Shown: positions 32,742-41,929, numbered from the stretch's first letter. The stretch is 46,069 nt of DNA from Phycisphaerae bacterium (GCA_025924315.1 JAICIO010000040.1:1-46069); one strand, 5' to 3'. The notes: generated from the letters alone by a model not told the origin. Made by a program: numbers and translations.

Positions 32742-34919
32742 CTAGTTTGGATTCCACATTGTTGATTCGTTCGTCCGCAGATTTGTCGCCCGCACGCCCA
32801 TTGGTGGGATTGTTGCGCCGTCGATCGTAAATGGCTTGTCACTGAAATTCGCGGTGAGCTGGAGCTCGTCGCCGAGCTGGGTTTGTTGGACCCGTCGATC
32901 GTCTGTCAGCCACGTGAACTTTGTCATGGGTAACAGAGCGCCTTTGCGATGCAACGGCGAGAAGAACGCGTACTGCTTCGTGATGAAATCCTTGTGCTTC
33001 TTCCACTCGGCCAGATTCAGGTGGTACAGCGGTGGGACGTTGTAGAGCAACTCGGTTGCTTCGCGCTCGGCGAGAACATTGCTGAACTTCAAGGTGCCGG
33101 CGGACCACTCGTGCGTCGCGATGATCGAGTCGTGAAGTGCCGCCTGATAAAGCGGCAAGCGAAACCGCGGATCGACGAACAGCTTGATGTACACGTCCTT
33201 CATCGGCACTTGCTTGATCGCGAACGCGGGCCCGTCCGGTGGATAGTATCCGCCGAGATAATAGGGCGAGCTTTTCTCGGTCAGATCCTTATCGCCCCAG
33301 CCGATCACGCCGGTCATCATGCCGTGCGCGAAGTGAATGGTGCTGGCGGAGTACCACACGCCGCCTTCGGAACCGATCACCGCGCCGAAGGTGTCGCGCA
33401 TCCAGGCGAGGCGCGAGAGGCGAGCGGACATGTCATCGAACTGCGTGGCGGGGTGATTGGGCGAATAGTCGTCGAAGATTTCGCCGAAGGCATCGCAGTC
33501 GACGAAGATCGAATTCGCGTGCGTCAACTTCATCTGCTCGATCACGCGCTTCTCAACATACGGACGCGCCGCGAGCGGACTCAGGAGATGACCCTTCTGC
33601 TTGAACCCGCCGCGGAGGCTGCCGTCGGGCTTCATGATTCCGCCGGTGTCGTACAGCTTCTGGTCGAACTGCGCGGTCTCCCATGTGTCGGTCACGCCGG
33701 GAGCGTGGATCGAATGATACGAATCGTAATAGCCGACGAGATAGCCGAGATCTTTGGCGCGATCGGCGAACTCCGGATGTGCTTCGAGTGAGGTGGCGCT
33801 TTCAGCGCCGAGCCAGAGTCGATCGAGCTTGGCAGCGGAGAGCTGATCGAGCATTTTCGTCGAGAGCCCGTCGCCCCAGGTTTTTGGATCGGCTAGAGAA
33901 TCGGGAAACGCGCCGTAGAGGTTCGCGCGGCCGTCGGGAATCTTCGCGAGCGCCGCACTGATTCCACGAGCGGCGGTGCCGGTGGTGTACGCATCGGCGA
34001 ATTCTTGCTTCGGCAAACCTTCGAGCAACTTTTTTGCTTCGTTGTCGAGCGAAGGCCAGATCTGTTTCGCGATGGAATCGTCCGAAGCCTTCGCCTTCGT
34101 GACGAAAGCGGCGGCGAATTTCTTCCAGTCTTTCACGTCGTATCGCGAGGGTGCGTCGGCGCCCCAGACGTAAACATGCGCCGCCCCGAGCAGCTTCGCC
34201 GCGTTCGACGTCTTCTCGATCTTCTTCGTCATCGGGACGAACTGGTGTTGAGCGATGAGATATCGACGGTAGCGCAATGCGGGTTCGATCGGCGAGGCGG
34301 GGCCGAGCGAGATCAGCACTTCGTATTCACGTTTCTTGTTCGCCGGAACGAAGTGGTGAACGACTTTGCTCGCGAGCTTTCCGTCTTCGGAAGAGAACGC
34401 GAGTTCGCTGTTGAACGGCGTGGGAAGCATGTACGTGAGCGTGTGCCCGCCGGCGTCGATACCCCAGAGTGGGAGCGAGAGGCCATACACATCGAATGGG
34501 CCGTCGGTAGTCAGATGCTTGATCCAGTCGGTATCGTCGATCGGGACGTAGCTGCCTTCCCAGATCGGGAGAATGTACGCGCGCGAGGTCTTGGCGGGCG
34601 AAATCACCGGCCAGGTGAAATCACCATTGGAACTTGCGATCACGCGCACGTGGAGCGTGTCGGATTCGAGACGCATCGCGATTGACGTTTGTCTGTCATC
34701 GAGAAACCAGCTCGCTTCCATCGGCTCGTGAGCGAGCTTGGAGATCTTCGCGGGCGATTGCGGTGACGAGATCGGCAGCGTGGAACCATCTTTCAATTGC
34801 GCGGTGACGGCGAGCGTTTGCGGATCGGCCTCGATGCGCCATGTGTTATTGGAAAGCGTGATCGACGCGTGCAAGAGCGGCGCGATCGCGATGAAGGTGG
34901 CGATGATGAAGATCTTCAT
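32742..34919 (-). CDS. Secreted GH101/GH129-like glycosidase
   Basis: A 725-residue exported protein with a signal peptide (about 1-18, IIATFIAIAPLLHASITL). An N-terminal beta domain is followed by a (beta/alpha)8-like region: KLDRLWLGAE, LVGYYDSYHSIH, IFVDCDAFGEIFDDYSP and FGAVIGSEGGVWY. The VDCDAFGE acidic stretch with a later GSEGG resembles the clan of GH101 and GH129 alpha-N-acetylgalactosaminidases. I am moderately sure of the fold and unsure of the substrate. The start is ATG 34919, right after a REP-like element, with no clear Shine-Dalgarno. Confidence 0.65.
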   Translation of the reverse strand: MKIFIIATFIAIAPLLHASITLSNNTWRIEADPQTLAVTAQLKDGSTLPISSPQSPAKISKLAHEPMEASWFLDDRQTSIAMRLESDTLHVRVIASSNGDFTWPVISPAKTSRAYILPIWEGSYVPIDDTDWIKHLTTDGPFDVYGLSLPLWGIDAGGHTLTYMLPTPFNSELAFSSEDGKLASKVVHHFVPANKKREYEVLISLGPASPIEPALRYRRYLIAQHQFVPMTKKIEKTSNAAKLLGAAHVYVWGADAPSRYDVKDWKKFAAAFVTKAKASDDSIAKQIWPSLDNEAKKLLEGLPKQEFADAYTTGTAARGISAALAKIPDGRANLYGAFPDSLADPKTWGDGLSTKMLDQLSAAKLDRLWLGAESATSLEAHPEFADRAKDLGYLVGYYDSYHSIHAPGVTDTWETAQFDQKLYDTGGIMKPDGSLRGGFKQKGHLLSPLAARPYVEKRVIEQMKLTHANSIFVDCDAFGEIFDDYSPNHPATQFDDMSARLSRLAWMRDTFGAVIGSEGGVWYSASTIHFAHGMMTGVIGWGDKDLTEKSSPYYLGGYYPPDGPAFAIKQVPMKDVYIKLFVDPRFRLPLYQAALHDSIIATHEWSAGTLKFSNVLAEREATELLYNVPPLYHLNLAEWKKHKDFITKQYAFFSPLHRKGALLPMTKFTWLTDDRRVQQTQLGDELQLTANFSDKPFTIDGATIPPMGVRATNLRTNESTMWNPN

Positions 34920-34925
34920 GAGTGC

Positions 34926-34997
34926 GTAGGGTGCGCTTCAGCGCACCGGTTATTTTCTTCGAAAGGCAAATAACCGGTCCGCTGAAGCGGACCCTAC
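34926..34997. repeat. GTAG-headed hairpin pair with differing arms
   Basis: The left hairpin is GGTGCGCTTCAGCGCACC, the right (minus strand) GGTCCGCTTCAGCGGACC. Position 4 of the stem differs (G versus C) with a matching change on the other side, so base pairing is kept. It lies 6 bp upstream of the glycosidase start. Confidence 0.85.
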
Positions 34998-35007
34998 GCA
35001 GACCGAG

Positions 35008-35040
35008 AAAAAAAGAAAGCCCGGTCCATCGAGACCGGGC
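35008..35040 (-). terminator. Intrinsic terminator of the ankyrin gene
   Basis: On the minus strand GCCCGGTC, a 6-nt loop and GACCGGGC form an 8-bp GC stem at 35019-35040, followed by TTTCTTTTTTT. It starts about 24 bp after the ankyrin gene stop. Confidence 0.85.
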
Positions 35041-35063
35041 CTTGGTGAAGATCACGAATTCAA

Positions 35064-35726
35064 TTACTCGCCGCCTTTGGCCTTGAGCATGTTTATGCAC
35101 TCGCCGTAGTTGCCTTCGCGGGCGTAGGCGAGCGGGGTTTTGCCTTTCTTGTCGCGGATGTTGGGATTGGCATGGCCGTCGAGCAGGGCTTTGACCGATT
35201 CGTTCTGACCTTCCTGGGCGGCGTGATGAAGCGCGGTCCAGCCATCATGGTCGATGGAATCCGGATTCGCGCCCTTGCTCAACAGATATGCGACGCATTC
35301 GGCGCGGTTGTCGTCGGCGGCGGCGTGAAGCGGGGTGCAGCCGTCGTCGTTGACCTGGTCGATCTTCGCGCCGTGTTCGACAAGCAGCTTCACGGTTTCG
35401 ATCTGGCCATCTTCCGCGGCGGCGTAGAGCGGCGATTCGAGATCGCCATCCGGGAGATTGACGTCCGCGCCCTTCTTGATGAGCTCGGCCGTCGTCTCAC
35501 GATTGCCCGCCTTCGCGGCGGCGTAGAGCGCCGTGTGACCCTTCACCTTTTCATTGATGTTGGATCCATTGGCGAGGGCATTATCGACGTCGGGCGCGCC
35601 GCCGGTGAGTGCAGCCTGTTCGAGCATCTTTCCCTGCGGGCTTCCGCTATTGCACGCGGTCGCGAAAATCGCGAGCGAGAAGAGCGATGCGCCGATGAGC
35701 GAACCACGAACGATTTGACGAACCAT
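35064..35726 (-). CDS. Ankyrin-repeat lipoprotein
   Basis: A 220-residue protein with a signal peptide ending in lipobox ATAC (Cys about 25) and about five 33-residue ankyrin repeats (KGHTALYAAAKAGNRE, LESPLYAAAEDGQIE, DGCTPLHAAADDNRAE, DGWTALHHAAQEGQNE, KGKTPLAYAREGNYGE). It is probably a periplasmic or outer-membrane protein-binding scaffold. The start is ATG 35726 with AGGAGG. A 9-bp inverted repeat lies upstream and a strong terminator follows, so it is monocistronic. Confidence 0.88.
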   Translation of the reverse strand: MVRQIVRGSLIGASLFSLAIFATACNSGSPQGKMLEQAALTGGAPDVDNALANGSNINEKVKGHTALYAAAKAGNRETTAELIKKGADVNLPDGDLESPLYAAAEDGQIETVKLLVEHGAKIDQVNDDGCTPLHAAADDNRAECVAYLLSKGANPDSIDHDGWTALHHAAQEGQNESVKALLDGHANPNIRDKKGKTPLAYAREGNYGECINMLKAKGGE

Positions 35727-35743
35727 GTGGGCCTCCTGTTCCC

Positions 35744-35768
35744 GTAAGATGTTTGCGATACATCTTAC
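35744..35768 (-). promoter_or_regulatory. 9-bp inverted repeat upstream of the ankyrin gene
   Basis: GTAAGATGT, 7 nt, then ACATCTTAC, a perfect 9-bp inverted repeat. On the minus strand its first arm contains TAAGAT, a possible -10 hexamer, and the AGGAGG follows. It could be an operator or a leader hairpin. Confidence 0.4.
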
Positions 35769-35909
35769 ACATCGCGTGCGAATTGAGAAGACGTGGGGAG
35801 ACGGGACGGGCGCGGATGGCCGCTTGACTTCGACGAGCTCAGCCCGGGTGCGGTTTCGCAGATCGAACGGGTGTTGAATCTGCGAAACCGCAAGCGGAAA
35901 GCGGGACCA

Positions 35910-36113
35910 TTAAGCGAGCGACGGCTCGGGCGCCGCTTCACTTTCGTCCGAAAGCAATGCGCGGATCTTGCGGACCATGGCATTGGGCATGGTGACGCAG
36001 AGCGCGATGAACGCGGTCACAATCAGATAGCTCGCGAGTTTCAGGCTCAAGTCGTACAGCGTGACGGTGTTCCCGTCCGCCAGCGAAAACGCGAGCGTCA
36101 GCAAACGACGCAT
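35910..36113 (-). CDS. Small single-helix membrane protein
   Basis: A 67-residue protein: MRRLLTLAFSLADGN, then one membrane segment (LKLASYLIVTAFIALCVTM) and a charged C-terminus. No family is recognised. The start is ATG 36113 with GGAGGG upstream, a good ribosome site, which supports it as a real gene. Longer in-frame upstream extension would run through the repeat at 36231-36306. Confidence 0.6.
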   Translation of the reverse strand: MRRLLTLAFSLADGNTVTLYDLSLKLASYLIVTAFIALCVTMPNAMVRKIRALLSDESEAAPEPSLA

Positions 36114-36230
36114 ATTCAAACCCTCCGATGAGATCCGCCTGGCGAGCGGTCTCTGCAGGTTTGATCGGGCAGGCAGCGGGGGGACTTGGGCCGAGAAAAA
36201 GATTCCTTTCAGTGGTGATAATGTTGTCCC

Positions 36231-36306
36231 GCGAGGGCGAGGCTCAGGCCGAGCCGATCTGTGTGGCATGGCACAGAAACGGCTCGGCGGGAGCCTCGCC
36301 CTCCCG
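36231..36306. repeat. GAGGGCGAGGCTC-type inverted repeat
   Basis: GCGAGGGCGAGGCTC at 36231 and GAGCCTCGCCCTCCCGC ending at 36306 are inverted arms. Inner arms GGCCGAGCCG and CGGCTCGGCGGG form a second stem. The same outer arm occurs at 6084-6165. Confidence 0.65.
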
Positions 36307-36377
36307 CTAACCAACGCAAGCTCAAGGCTTTGCGGAATCGAGTCGATCAAACTCCAATCGCGGGAACATCGACGAAT

Positions 36378-37640
36378 ATGGGGCGTAACAGTGGAATCGT
36401 TTCCGCGGCGCGATATGAAGAGGGCGTGTTGGCCAAGTCAGATAACCAGCGTCCGACGCTCGCGGTGATCTGCAATTCATTGCCGCCATATCGCGTGCAC
36501 GTGCAGCAGCGGATCGCACGGGAGCTGGACGTAAACCTTTACAGTCTGGTCACGCACGAGGGGACCGATCGCCGATGGAAGTTCAGTCCGCCGAGCGAGA
36601 TCAACCCCGTGTCGTTCGGGTTACAGGACGCAGGCTCTGGGCATGCGTTCAACCGCGCGGCTTATCGCAAGGGCGGAGAAGTTATCGAGTGGCTGAAATC
36701 GCACCGCGTCGCTAGCGTGGTGATCTTCGGTTATGCGGATGCGACCCGCCTGCGGGTGATTCGCTGGTGTCGACGGAACGACGTGCCCTGTTTCGTCTGG
36801 GGCGATAGCAACATCCTGGGCGACAGCGCCTCCGGAACGAGCGCGCTGGCGAAGAAGATTTTTGTGTCGACGGTGATGAGCTGGTGCACGGGCGCTCTGG
36901 CGTGCGGAGAGCGCGGCGTCGAATATTTCGAAAAGTACGGCGTCCCGCGGGAGCGGATCTTTCTGTTCCCGAATGAGCCGGATTATGAGCTGATCCGTCA
37001 CGTGCCGGATGAGGCCGTCGAAGCGGCGAGAGAAAAGTACAAACTGCGACCGGGGCGACATCGCTTGATTTACAGCGGGCGCCTGGCGCGCGTGAAACGG
37101 GTCGATCTGCTGGTGGATGCCTTTGCCGCGATTGCATCGCACTGGCCGGATTGGGATCTGGTGATTGCCGGCGACGGGGATTTGCGGAGCGCACTGGAAT
37201 TGCGCGTGCCGCTGAACATGAAAGATCGCGTGATCTGGACCGGATTTCTGGACGATCAGCGGATGCTGAGCGCGTTGTATCGGTTGAGCGACGTGCTGGT
37301 GCTGCCGAGCGACTTTGAGCCGTGGGCGCTGGTGATCAACGAAGCCGCCGCGGCGGGACTGGCGATTGTTTCAAGCTCAGTGGTCGGCGCCGTGCCGGAA
37401 CTGGTGCACGATCGAGTGAACGGCCGCTTGTTTGAGGCGGGCGATCTCGAAGGTTTGAAGCAAGCGCTCGTTGACGTAATGACGCCGCAGAACCTGGAAC
37501 GTTATCGAGCAGCGTCGCCCGTGGTGCTCGAGAACTGGCGCAAGGTGAGCGACCCGATTGACGGATTGCGCAAGGCGCTTCAGTTTGCCGGAGCGGTGAA
37601 ACACACTGCCACTCAAGTGGCACTGCCAGTGGAAGCGTAA
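36378..37640 (+). CDS. GT4-type glycosyltransferase
   Basis: A 420-residue glycosyltransferase with two Rossmann domains. The C-terminal half shows RLIYSGRLARVKRVDLLVDA, LVIAGDGDLRSAL and the E-x7-E motif in EPWALVINEAAAAG, all typical of GT4 (Glycos_transf_1). It probably moves a sugar from a nucleotide-sugar to a polysaccharide or lipid-linked acceptor. I chose ATG 36378. A TTG about 50 nt downstream, preceded by GAGG, is an alternative. It is followed after 9 bp by a Wzy-like polymerase, suggesting surface polysaccharide synthesis. Confidence 0.82.
   Translation: MGRNSGIVSAARYEEGVLAKSDNQRPTLAVICNSLPPYRVHVQQRIARELDVNLYSLVTHEGTDRRWKFSPPSEINPVSFGLQDAGSGHAFNRAAYRKGGEVIEWLKSHRVASVVIFGYADATRLRVIRWCRRNDVPCFVWGDSNILGDSASGTSALAKKIFVSTVMSWCTGALACGERGVEYFEKYGVPRERIFLFPNEPDYELIRHVPDEAVEAAREKYKLRPGRHRLIYSGRLARVKRVDLLVDAFAAIASHWPDWDLVIAGDGDLRSALELRVPLNMKDRVIWTGFLDDQRMLSALYRLSDVLVLPSDFEPWALVINEAAAAGLAIVSSSVVGAVPELVHDRVNGRLFEAGDLEGLKQALVDVMTPQNLERYRAASPVVLENWRKVSDPIDGLRKALQFAGAVKHTATQVALPVEA
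37604..37632. repeat. Small palindromes in the 3' end of the glycosyltransferase gene
   Basis: GCCACT, CA, AGTGGC is followed directly by CACTGCCAGTG, two short palindromes coding the last residues (TATQVALPVEA) of the glycosyltransferase. This may be a repeat unit that supplies the stop region, or chance. Confidence 0.35.
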
Positions 37641-37649
37641 AGACATTCG

Positions 37650-39029
37650 ATGAAAGAGTGGCTTGTCATCTTTGGTTGGCTCTTCGTGGCCGCTTCGGGC
37701 GCGCTGATCCTCGTTCCCTATCTGCGCCGCAAGCAGGATCTGCTGACGAGCTGGACGTTGTTCATGTTCGGAAGCATGAACTTCGTCGGCTTCGCGGCGA
37801 TTCAGTCGGGAAACAGCCTCAATCACCTGTACACAAGCCCCAGCAGCGACGACTACGTCACCTTTATGGTCGGGGCGGTCGCGTTCTACGCGGTTGCGAT
37901 CTTCACCTACTACTTCATCAAGTTCCCGACCAAGCTCAGCCACCGCGTGCTTCGCAAATGGCCGCCGCGAAATCCGTCGGTCATGGTGAAGCTGATGCCG
38001 GTCTGCGTAGCGCTGGTCCTGGGCATGGTGTTCGTGCCGAACGTGCAGTTCCTCGGACAGTTCATGCTGTTCTTCGGCCTGTACGGCGCGATTTACGCGG
38101 TCGTCTTCATGTTCTCGGCGTGGCGACAGCGGCCATTCAACGTGTTTCTTCTCATCGGGTTGGTGGTGGCCATCGCTGTGGCGTTCGTGATCACCAATAC
38201 CGGCTACGGGCGCCGCGACTTCCTCAGCGTGATCGTGACCGTCCCGCTTTGCTGGTACTGGCTCGGTGGGCGTCGTCGCAGCCCGTATCGCGTCTTGGCT
38301 TCGATCGCGATGTGGGGAGCGCTGGCGATGGTGGCGCTGGCGGGCGTTTCGCTCGTGCGCGCCAACACGAACACGGACAATACATTCATTCAGAGCGCGA
38401 TTGCCAAGATCAAGGCAATCCCGCTCTCGTTCTCGATCCGCAGCAATTCAGAAGTGCTGTTCGGCGGCGACGCCGTCGAAGCATCGCTCGCGGCGATTCA
38501 CTATTACGCCGTTCGACCGGTGCATCCGTTCTTTACGGTGATGTACGTCGTTTCGAATCCGGTGCCGCGTGCGTGGTGGCCGGAGAAACCGCAAGCACTC
38601 GGCCAAACGCTGCCGAAAGATATCGGCTACACCTCGTTGCATGGCCCGATCAACTTTGGCCCCGGCATCGTCGGTCACGGCGCTCAAGAGGGCGGCGCGT
38701 GGATCCTTGCGATCTACGGCTTCGTCTTCGCCTGCGTCTGGAAATTCTTCGATTCGCTTCTCGTGGAGGATCCGGACAATCCATACCTCATCGGAATTCT
38801 CGGATCGGTTTCCGGCCAGGTGATCGCATTCGCGCGCGGCGATATCGGTTTGTTCTGGGTGCTGATCCTCGGCGGATTCATCACGGGCATGGTGATCAGC
38901 ATTATCGCGCGGATGCTGTTCGGCACCGAGAAGATCCTGCCGCACACGGTCACTGAAGATCAGCTCATGGAAATGCTCGGCGACGACTATCACTCGCCGG
39001 TTTCGGCTCAATGGGAAAATTCATACTGA
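37650..39029 (+). CDS. Wzy-like O-antigen/polysaccharide polymerase
   Basis: A 459-residue polytopic protein with about ten to eleven membrane segments and a large loop between about 225 and 330 (NTDNTFIQSAIAKIKAIPLS onward to INFGPGIVGHGAQEGG). The NPVPRAWWPEKP stretch is reminiscent of the WzyE/O-antigen polymerase and oligosaccharide-repeat polymerase group. It is most likely a polymerase joining lipid-linked repeat units in the periplasm. The last 9 nt overlap the 3' end of ribD on the opposite strand. Confidence 0.72.
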   Translation: MKEWLVIFGWLFVAASGALILVPYLRRKQDLLTSWTLFMFGSMNFVGFAAIQSGNSLNHLYTSPSSDDYVTFMVGAVAFYAVAIFTYYFIKFPTKLSHRVLRKWPPRNPSVMVKLMPVCVALVLGMVFVPNVQFLGQFMLFFGLYGAIYAVVFMFSAWRQRPFNVFLLIGLVVAIAVAFVITNTGYGRRDFLSVIVTVPLCWYWLGGRRRSPYRVLASIAMWGALAMVALAGVSLVRANTNTDNTFIQSAIAKIKAIPLSFSIRSNSEVLFGGDAVEASLAAIHYYAVRPVHPFFTVMYVVSNPVPRAWWPEKPQALGQTLPKDIGYTSLHGPINFGPGIVGHGAQEGGAWILAIYGFVFACVWKFFDSLLVEDPDNPYLIGILGSVSGQVIAFARGDIGLFWVLILGGFITGMVISIIARMLFGTEKILPHTVTEDQLMEMLGDDYHSPVSAQWENSY

Positions 39030-40169
39030 TTGCATGTCTCGCGCGAGCACGAAATCGGCGCTGGGGGCGCCTGCAAAGAACAAGTCGCTCTCGGTATCGA
39101 GATATTCGCTGAGAACATCGCCGTCGATCTTCAGTTCAGCCGATTTCACGTAACGATTTGGCACACGCGGCGCGTCGATCGCATCGTGCGCGCCGATTTT
39201 GTTCGGTGACTCGATCACCCACACCCGATCGGCGCCGCCGGCGTCGAAAAAACTCTTCGCCAGCGTCGGACCCGGCTCGACGAGGAGATGCGTGAAGTCG
39301 GTGAATAAATCGCGATTCAGCAGCATCGGGATCGAGATTCGGCCGGCGTCATCGGTGTCGGCGACGTGCAAATTGATCCCCTTGGCCATCAGCGATCGCA
39401 TCTTTTCCGATCCGTACTCACTCGCGGCGAAGAAGATGTGCACGTCGCCGTCGTTATTCTGCACGATCTTCGACGTCACCGGCGTGCGAAGGTGGCTGTC
39501 GAGGATGACGCGCGTTTGCAAGCGCGATGCTTCAACATTCCGCGCCGTGAGGAGTGGATCGTCGGCGAGAAGCGTGTTAATTCCAACGAGTATTGCGTCC
39601 GATCGCGCTCGCAGTTTATGAACCAATCGCGACGAAGCAGCGTTGCTGATCTGCGCCCGCGCGCCACCCGCGCCGCTGATTTTGCCATCCGCCGACTGCG
39701 CCCACTTCAGCGTGATGTATGGCCGGTGAAACTTCATGCGTCCGATGAACGGCGCGATCAGCTGCTTCGCCTCCGCCTCCAGCGCTGGCCCCGCCACTTC
39801 AATGCCGGCGGCGCGCAGCATCGCGACGCCTTTGCCATCGACATCCTCGTTGGGATCCAGACACCCAATGACCACGCGCGCAATTCCCGCCTCGATCAAC
39901 CGCGGCGCGCAGGGCGGCGTTTTCTTGTTCGTGTGACAACAGGGCTCGAGTGTGACATACGCCGTTGCGCCGCGCGGCGATTCGGTGCAGCTTGCCAGAG
40001 CCGTGGGCTCGGCGTGCGGGCCGCCGAACGGTTGGGTGTAACCTTCGCCAATGATGCGATCGTCTTTCACGATCACGCACCCAACCGACGGGTTCGGCTC
40101 GGTCGTCCCACGACCATTCATCGAAAGCCGCATTGCTCGGCGAAGAAACTGTTCGTCGCGCTCAGTCAT
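39021..40169 (-). CDS. ribD: Bifunctional riboflavin deaminase/reductase RibD
   Basis: A 382-residue two-domain enzyme that deaminates diamino-hydroxyphosphoribosylaminopyrimidine and then reduces it to the ribitylated product. The N-terminal deaminase has zinc ligands in GGPHAEPTAL and LEPCCHTNKKTPPC. The C-terminal reductase has ITLKWAQSADGKIS and SDAILVGINTLLADDPLLTAR. The start is ATG 40169. An upstream in-frame TTG-ATG would add eight residues across a putative -10. No other riboflavin gene and no FMN-riboswitch signature is visible here. Confidence 0.92.
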   Translation of the reverse strand: MTERDEQFLRRAMRLSMNGRGTTEPNPSVGCVIVKDDRIIGEGYTQPFGGPHAEPTALASCTESPRGATAYVTLEPCCHTNKKTPPCAPRLIEAGIARVVIGCLDPNEDVDGKGVAMLRAAGIEVAGPALEAEAKQLIAPFIGRMKFHRPYITLKWAQSADGKISGAGGARAQISNAASSRLVHKLRARSDAILVGINTLLADDPLLTARNVEASRLQTRVILDSHLRTPVTSKIVQNNDGDVHIFFAASEYGSEKMRSLMAKGINLHVADTDDAGRISIPMLLNRDLFTDFTHLLVEPGPTLAKSFFDAGGADRVWVIESPNKIGAHDAIDAPRVPNRYVKSAELKIDGDVLSEYLDTESDLFFAGAPSADFVLARDMQSV

Positions 40170-40176
40170 CCGCAAG

Positions 40177-40182
40177 ATCGTA
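40177..40182 (-). promoter_or_regulatory. Putative -10 (TACGAT) before ribD
   Basis: On the minus strand TACGAT ends 7 nt before ATG 40169, with no Shine-Dalgarno between, compatible with a leaderless message. Confidence 0.35.
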
Positions 40183-40270
40183 CTCGCCATCAAACGCTTC
40201 CGAAAATCCTGAGGTTCGCGATTCGCGAAGCCTCACTACCTTCGCACCTCTTGGGATCATAGGAGGCACC

Positions 40271-41827
40271 GTGCGCCGTCACACGCTTCGCTCATTCGTC
40301 GCGCTCGTTGGTTCTCTCACAATCGCGCTTCTTGTCGTTCGCTCATTCGCGCAAGACGAAGCGCGTCGAACCGCGCCGGCAAGCGCGCCGTACGATGCGA
40401 TACAGGATTTCCAATCGCCACGCGCGGCTCCCGCGACCCGGCCCGAGCAGCAGAAGAACGAGCACGATCAATCCAACGTCTTTTCCGCAACGCAGGCAGA
40501 GCCTTCATCGACCGCATTTCAACAACAACCGGACGAGGGAAAGGTGAAGGGCTTCGATTTCTATCGCGATCCGCTCAACGCGAAGAAGCCGATGCAGACA
40601 TTTGAAGAGACGATGAAGCAGGATGTCGCGGACAAGCCGAAGGTCATGGCGCAGCAGCAGAAGCTGCTCGAATCGCGCTACAACCTCACGCCGAAACTCG
40701 ATCCGGAAATGAAGATGTCGCGCGGCAAACCGCTGTGCGTCGGGCCGACCGCGCGACTCGCGGAAGGAATGACGTGGGAAAAGCTCACGGACATGCAGCC
40801 CGCGGACATCAAGCAGGCGGGGGCGTTTCCGTATCCGCCGTTGCCGCATCCGAAGCAATCCACCGGCGGGCAGGTTTTCCCGCAGGTGCAGATCACACAG
40901 TTCCCGCGCTTGCAGCGCTTCGACGTGGATTTCGATCTGCCCGACGCATTTCTTCCCGAATTTCCGCCGGCGATTTTCCTGCAGAGTCGGCCGGAACTGG
41001 GCGATGTCTCTCGTGGCGAAGCGGTTTCGATCAACAACTACTATCGCCTCTTCAAAGACATCCTCACGCCGGTGCAGCTCGATGGCTTGCGGCTGCTGCT
41101 GACCCCGCTTCCGCAAGAGGAATTCAATCCGACGGACGATCGCAAATCCGCGCAGCCGTCGCTTGGCGTCGCGTGCCTTGATTGCCACGTGAACGGCCAC
41201 ACGACTGCACAATTTCACCTGAGCCCCGACGAGCGGCCGCAAGAGCGACGCTTCCGCCTCGACACGGTCAGCCTGCGCGGCGTGTTTAATCAGCAGATTC
41301 ACGGATCGAAGCGCTCGCTGCGAAGCGTCGAAGACTTTACTGAGTTCGAAGATCGCACGGCCTACTTCAACGGCGATCAGATTCACGCTTTCAAGAAAGG
41401 CGCGATGATCTTCGACCGGGTTCAGGTCACGCACATGGCCCAGATGCAGAACATGTTCGACTTCCCGCCGGCGCCGAAGCTCGATCCAATGACGATGAAG
41501 CTGAACCCCGCGCTCGCGACCGATGCAGAGCGCCGCGGGCAGGATCTCTTCTTCGGCAAGGCACAATGCTCGAACTGCCACATCGCCACCGAGTCATATA
41601 TGGACATGCAGATGCACGATCTGCACCTGGAGCGCTTCACGAAAGAGCCCGGCGATGGCCCGATCAAGACCTTCACGTTGCGAGGGATCAAAGACAGCCC
41701 GCCGTACCTTCACGACGGCCGTTGCCTGACGCTCGAGGACACGGTTGAGTTTTTCAATCTGGTGTTTTCGCTGAAGCTGAATCAGCAGGACAAGTCAGAC
41801 CTGGTCGCGTTCATGCGGCAGTTGTAG
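40271..41827 (+). CDS. Di-heme cytochrome c peroxidase-like protein
   Basis: A 518-residue exported protein: a signal peptide (about 1-27), a low-complexity Pro/Gln/Ala-rich stretch, then two heme c sites, CLDCH (in ACLDCHVNG) and CSNCH (in AQCSNCHIAT), about 135 residues apart. The C-terminal TFTLRGIKDSPPYLHDGR and final NQQDKSDLVAFMRQL match the C-terminal domain of bacterial di-heme peroxidases and MauG-like proteins. Whether it is a peroxidase or another di-heme oxidoreductase is unclear. GTG 40271 with a strong AGGAGG site. Confidence 0.82.
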   Translation: MRRHTLRSFVALVGSLTIALLVVRSFAQDEARRTAPASAPYDAIQDFQSPRAAPATRPEQQKNEHDQSNVFSATQAEPSSTAFQQQPDEGKVKGFDFYRDPLNAKKPMQTFEETMKQDVADKPKVMAQQQKLLESRYNLTPKLDPEMKMSRGKPLCVGPTARLAEGMTWEKLTDMQPADIKQAGAFPYPPLPHPKQSTGGQVFPQVQITQFPRLQRFDVDFDLPDAFLPEFPPAIFLQSRPELGDVSRGEAVSINNYYRLFKDILTPVQLDGLRLLLTPLPQEEFNPTDDRKSAQPSLGVACLDCHVNGHTTAQFHLSPDERPQERRFRLDTVSLRGVFNQQIHGSKRSLRSVEDFTEFEDRTAYFNGDQIHAFKKGAMIFDRVQVTHMAQMQNMFDFPPAPKLDPMTMKLNPALATDAERRGQDLFFGKAQCSNCHIATESYMDMQMHDLHLERFTKEPGDGPIKTFTLRGIKDSPPYLHDGRCLTLEDTVEFFNLVFSLKLNQQDKSDLVAFMRQL

Positions 41828-41850
41828 TGAACTGCATTCTTGAGGCTCTT

Positions 41851-41925
41851 GTAGGGTCCGCTTCAGCGGACCGGTTACTTGCCTTTCGACGCAGGGAGTA
41901 ACCGGTCCGCTGGAGCGGACCCTAC
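41851..41925. repeat. GTAG-headed hairpin pair between convergent genes
   Basis: The left hairpin is GGTCCGCTTCAGCGGACC then GGTTACTT. The right unit (minus strand) is GTAG then GGTCCGCTCCAGCGGACC then GGTTACT. The only difference between arms is in the loop. It lies between the cytochrome and lspA 3' ends. Confidence 0.85.
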
Positions 41926-41929
41926 ACTT

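Noticed and set aside
40170-40270. An FMN riboswitch upstream of ribD
   Set aside because: The start follows a -10-like hexamer by 7 nt, leaving no leader for an aptamer, and no RFN-element pattern was seen.
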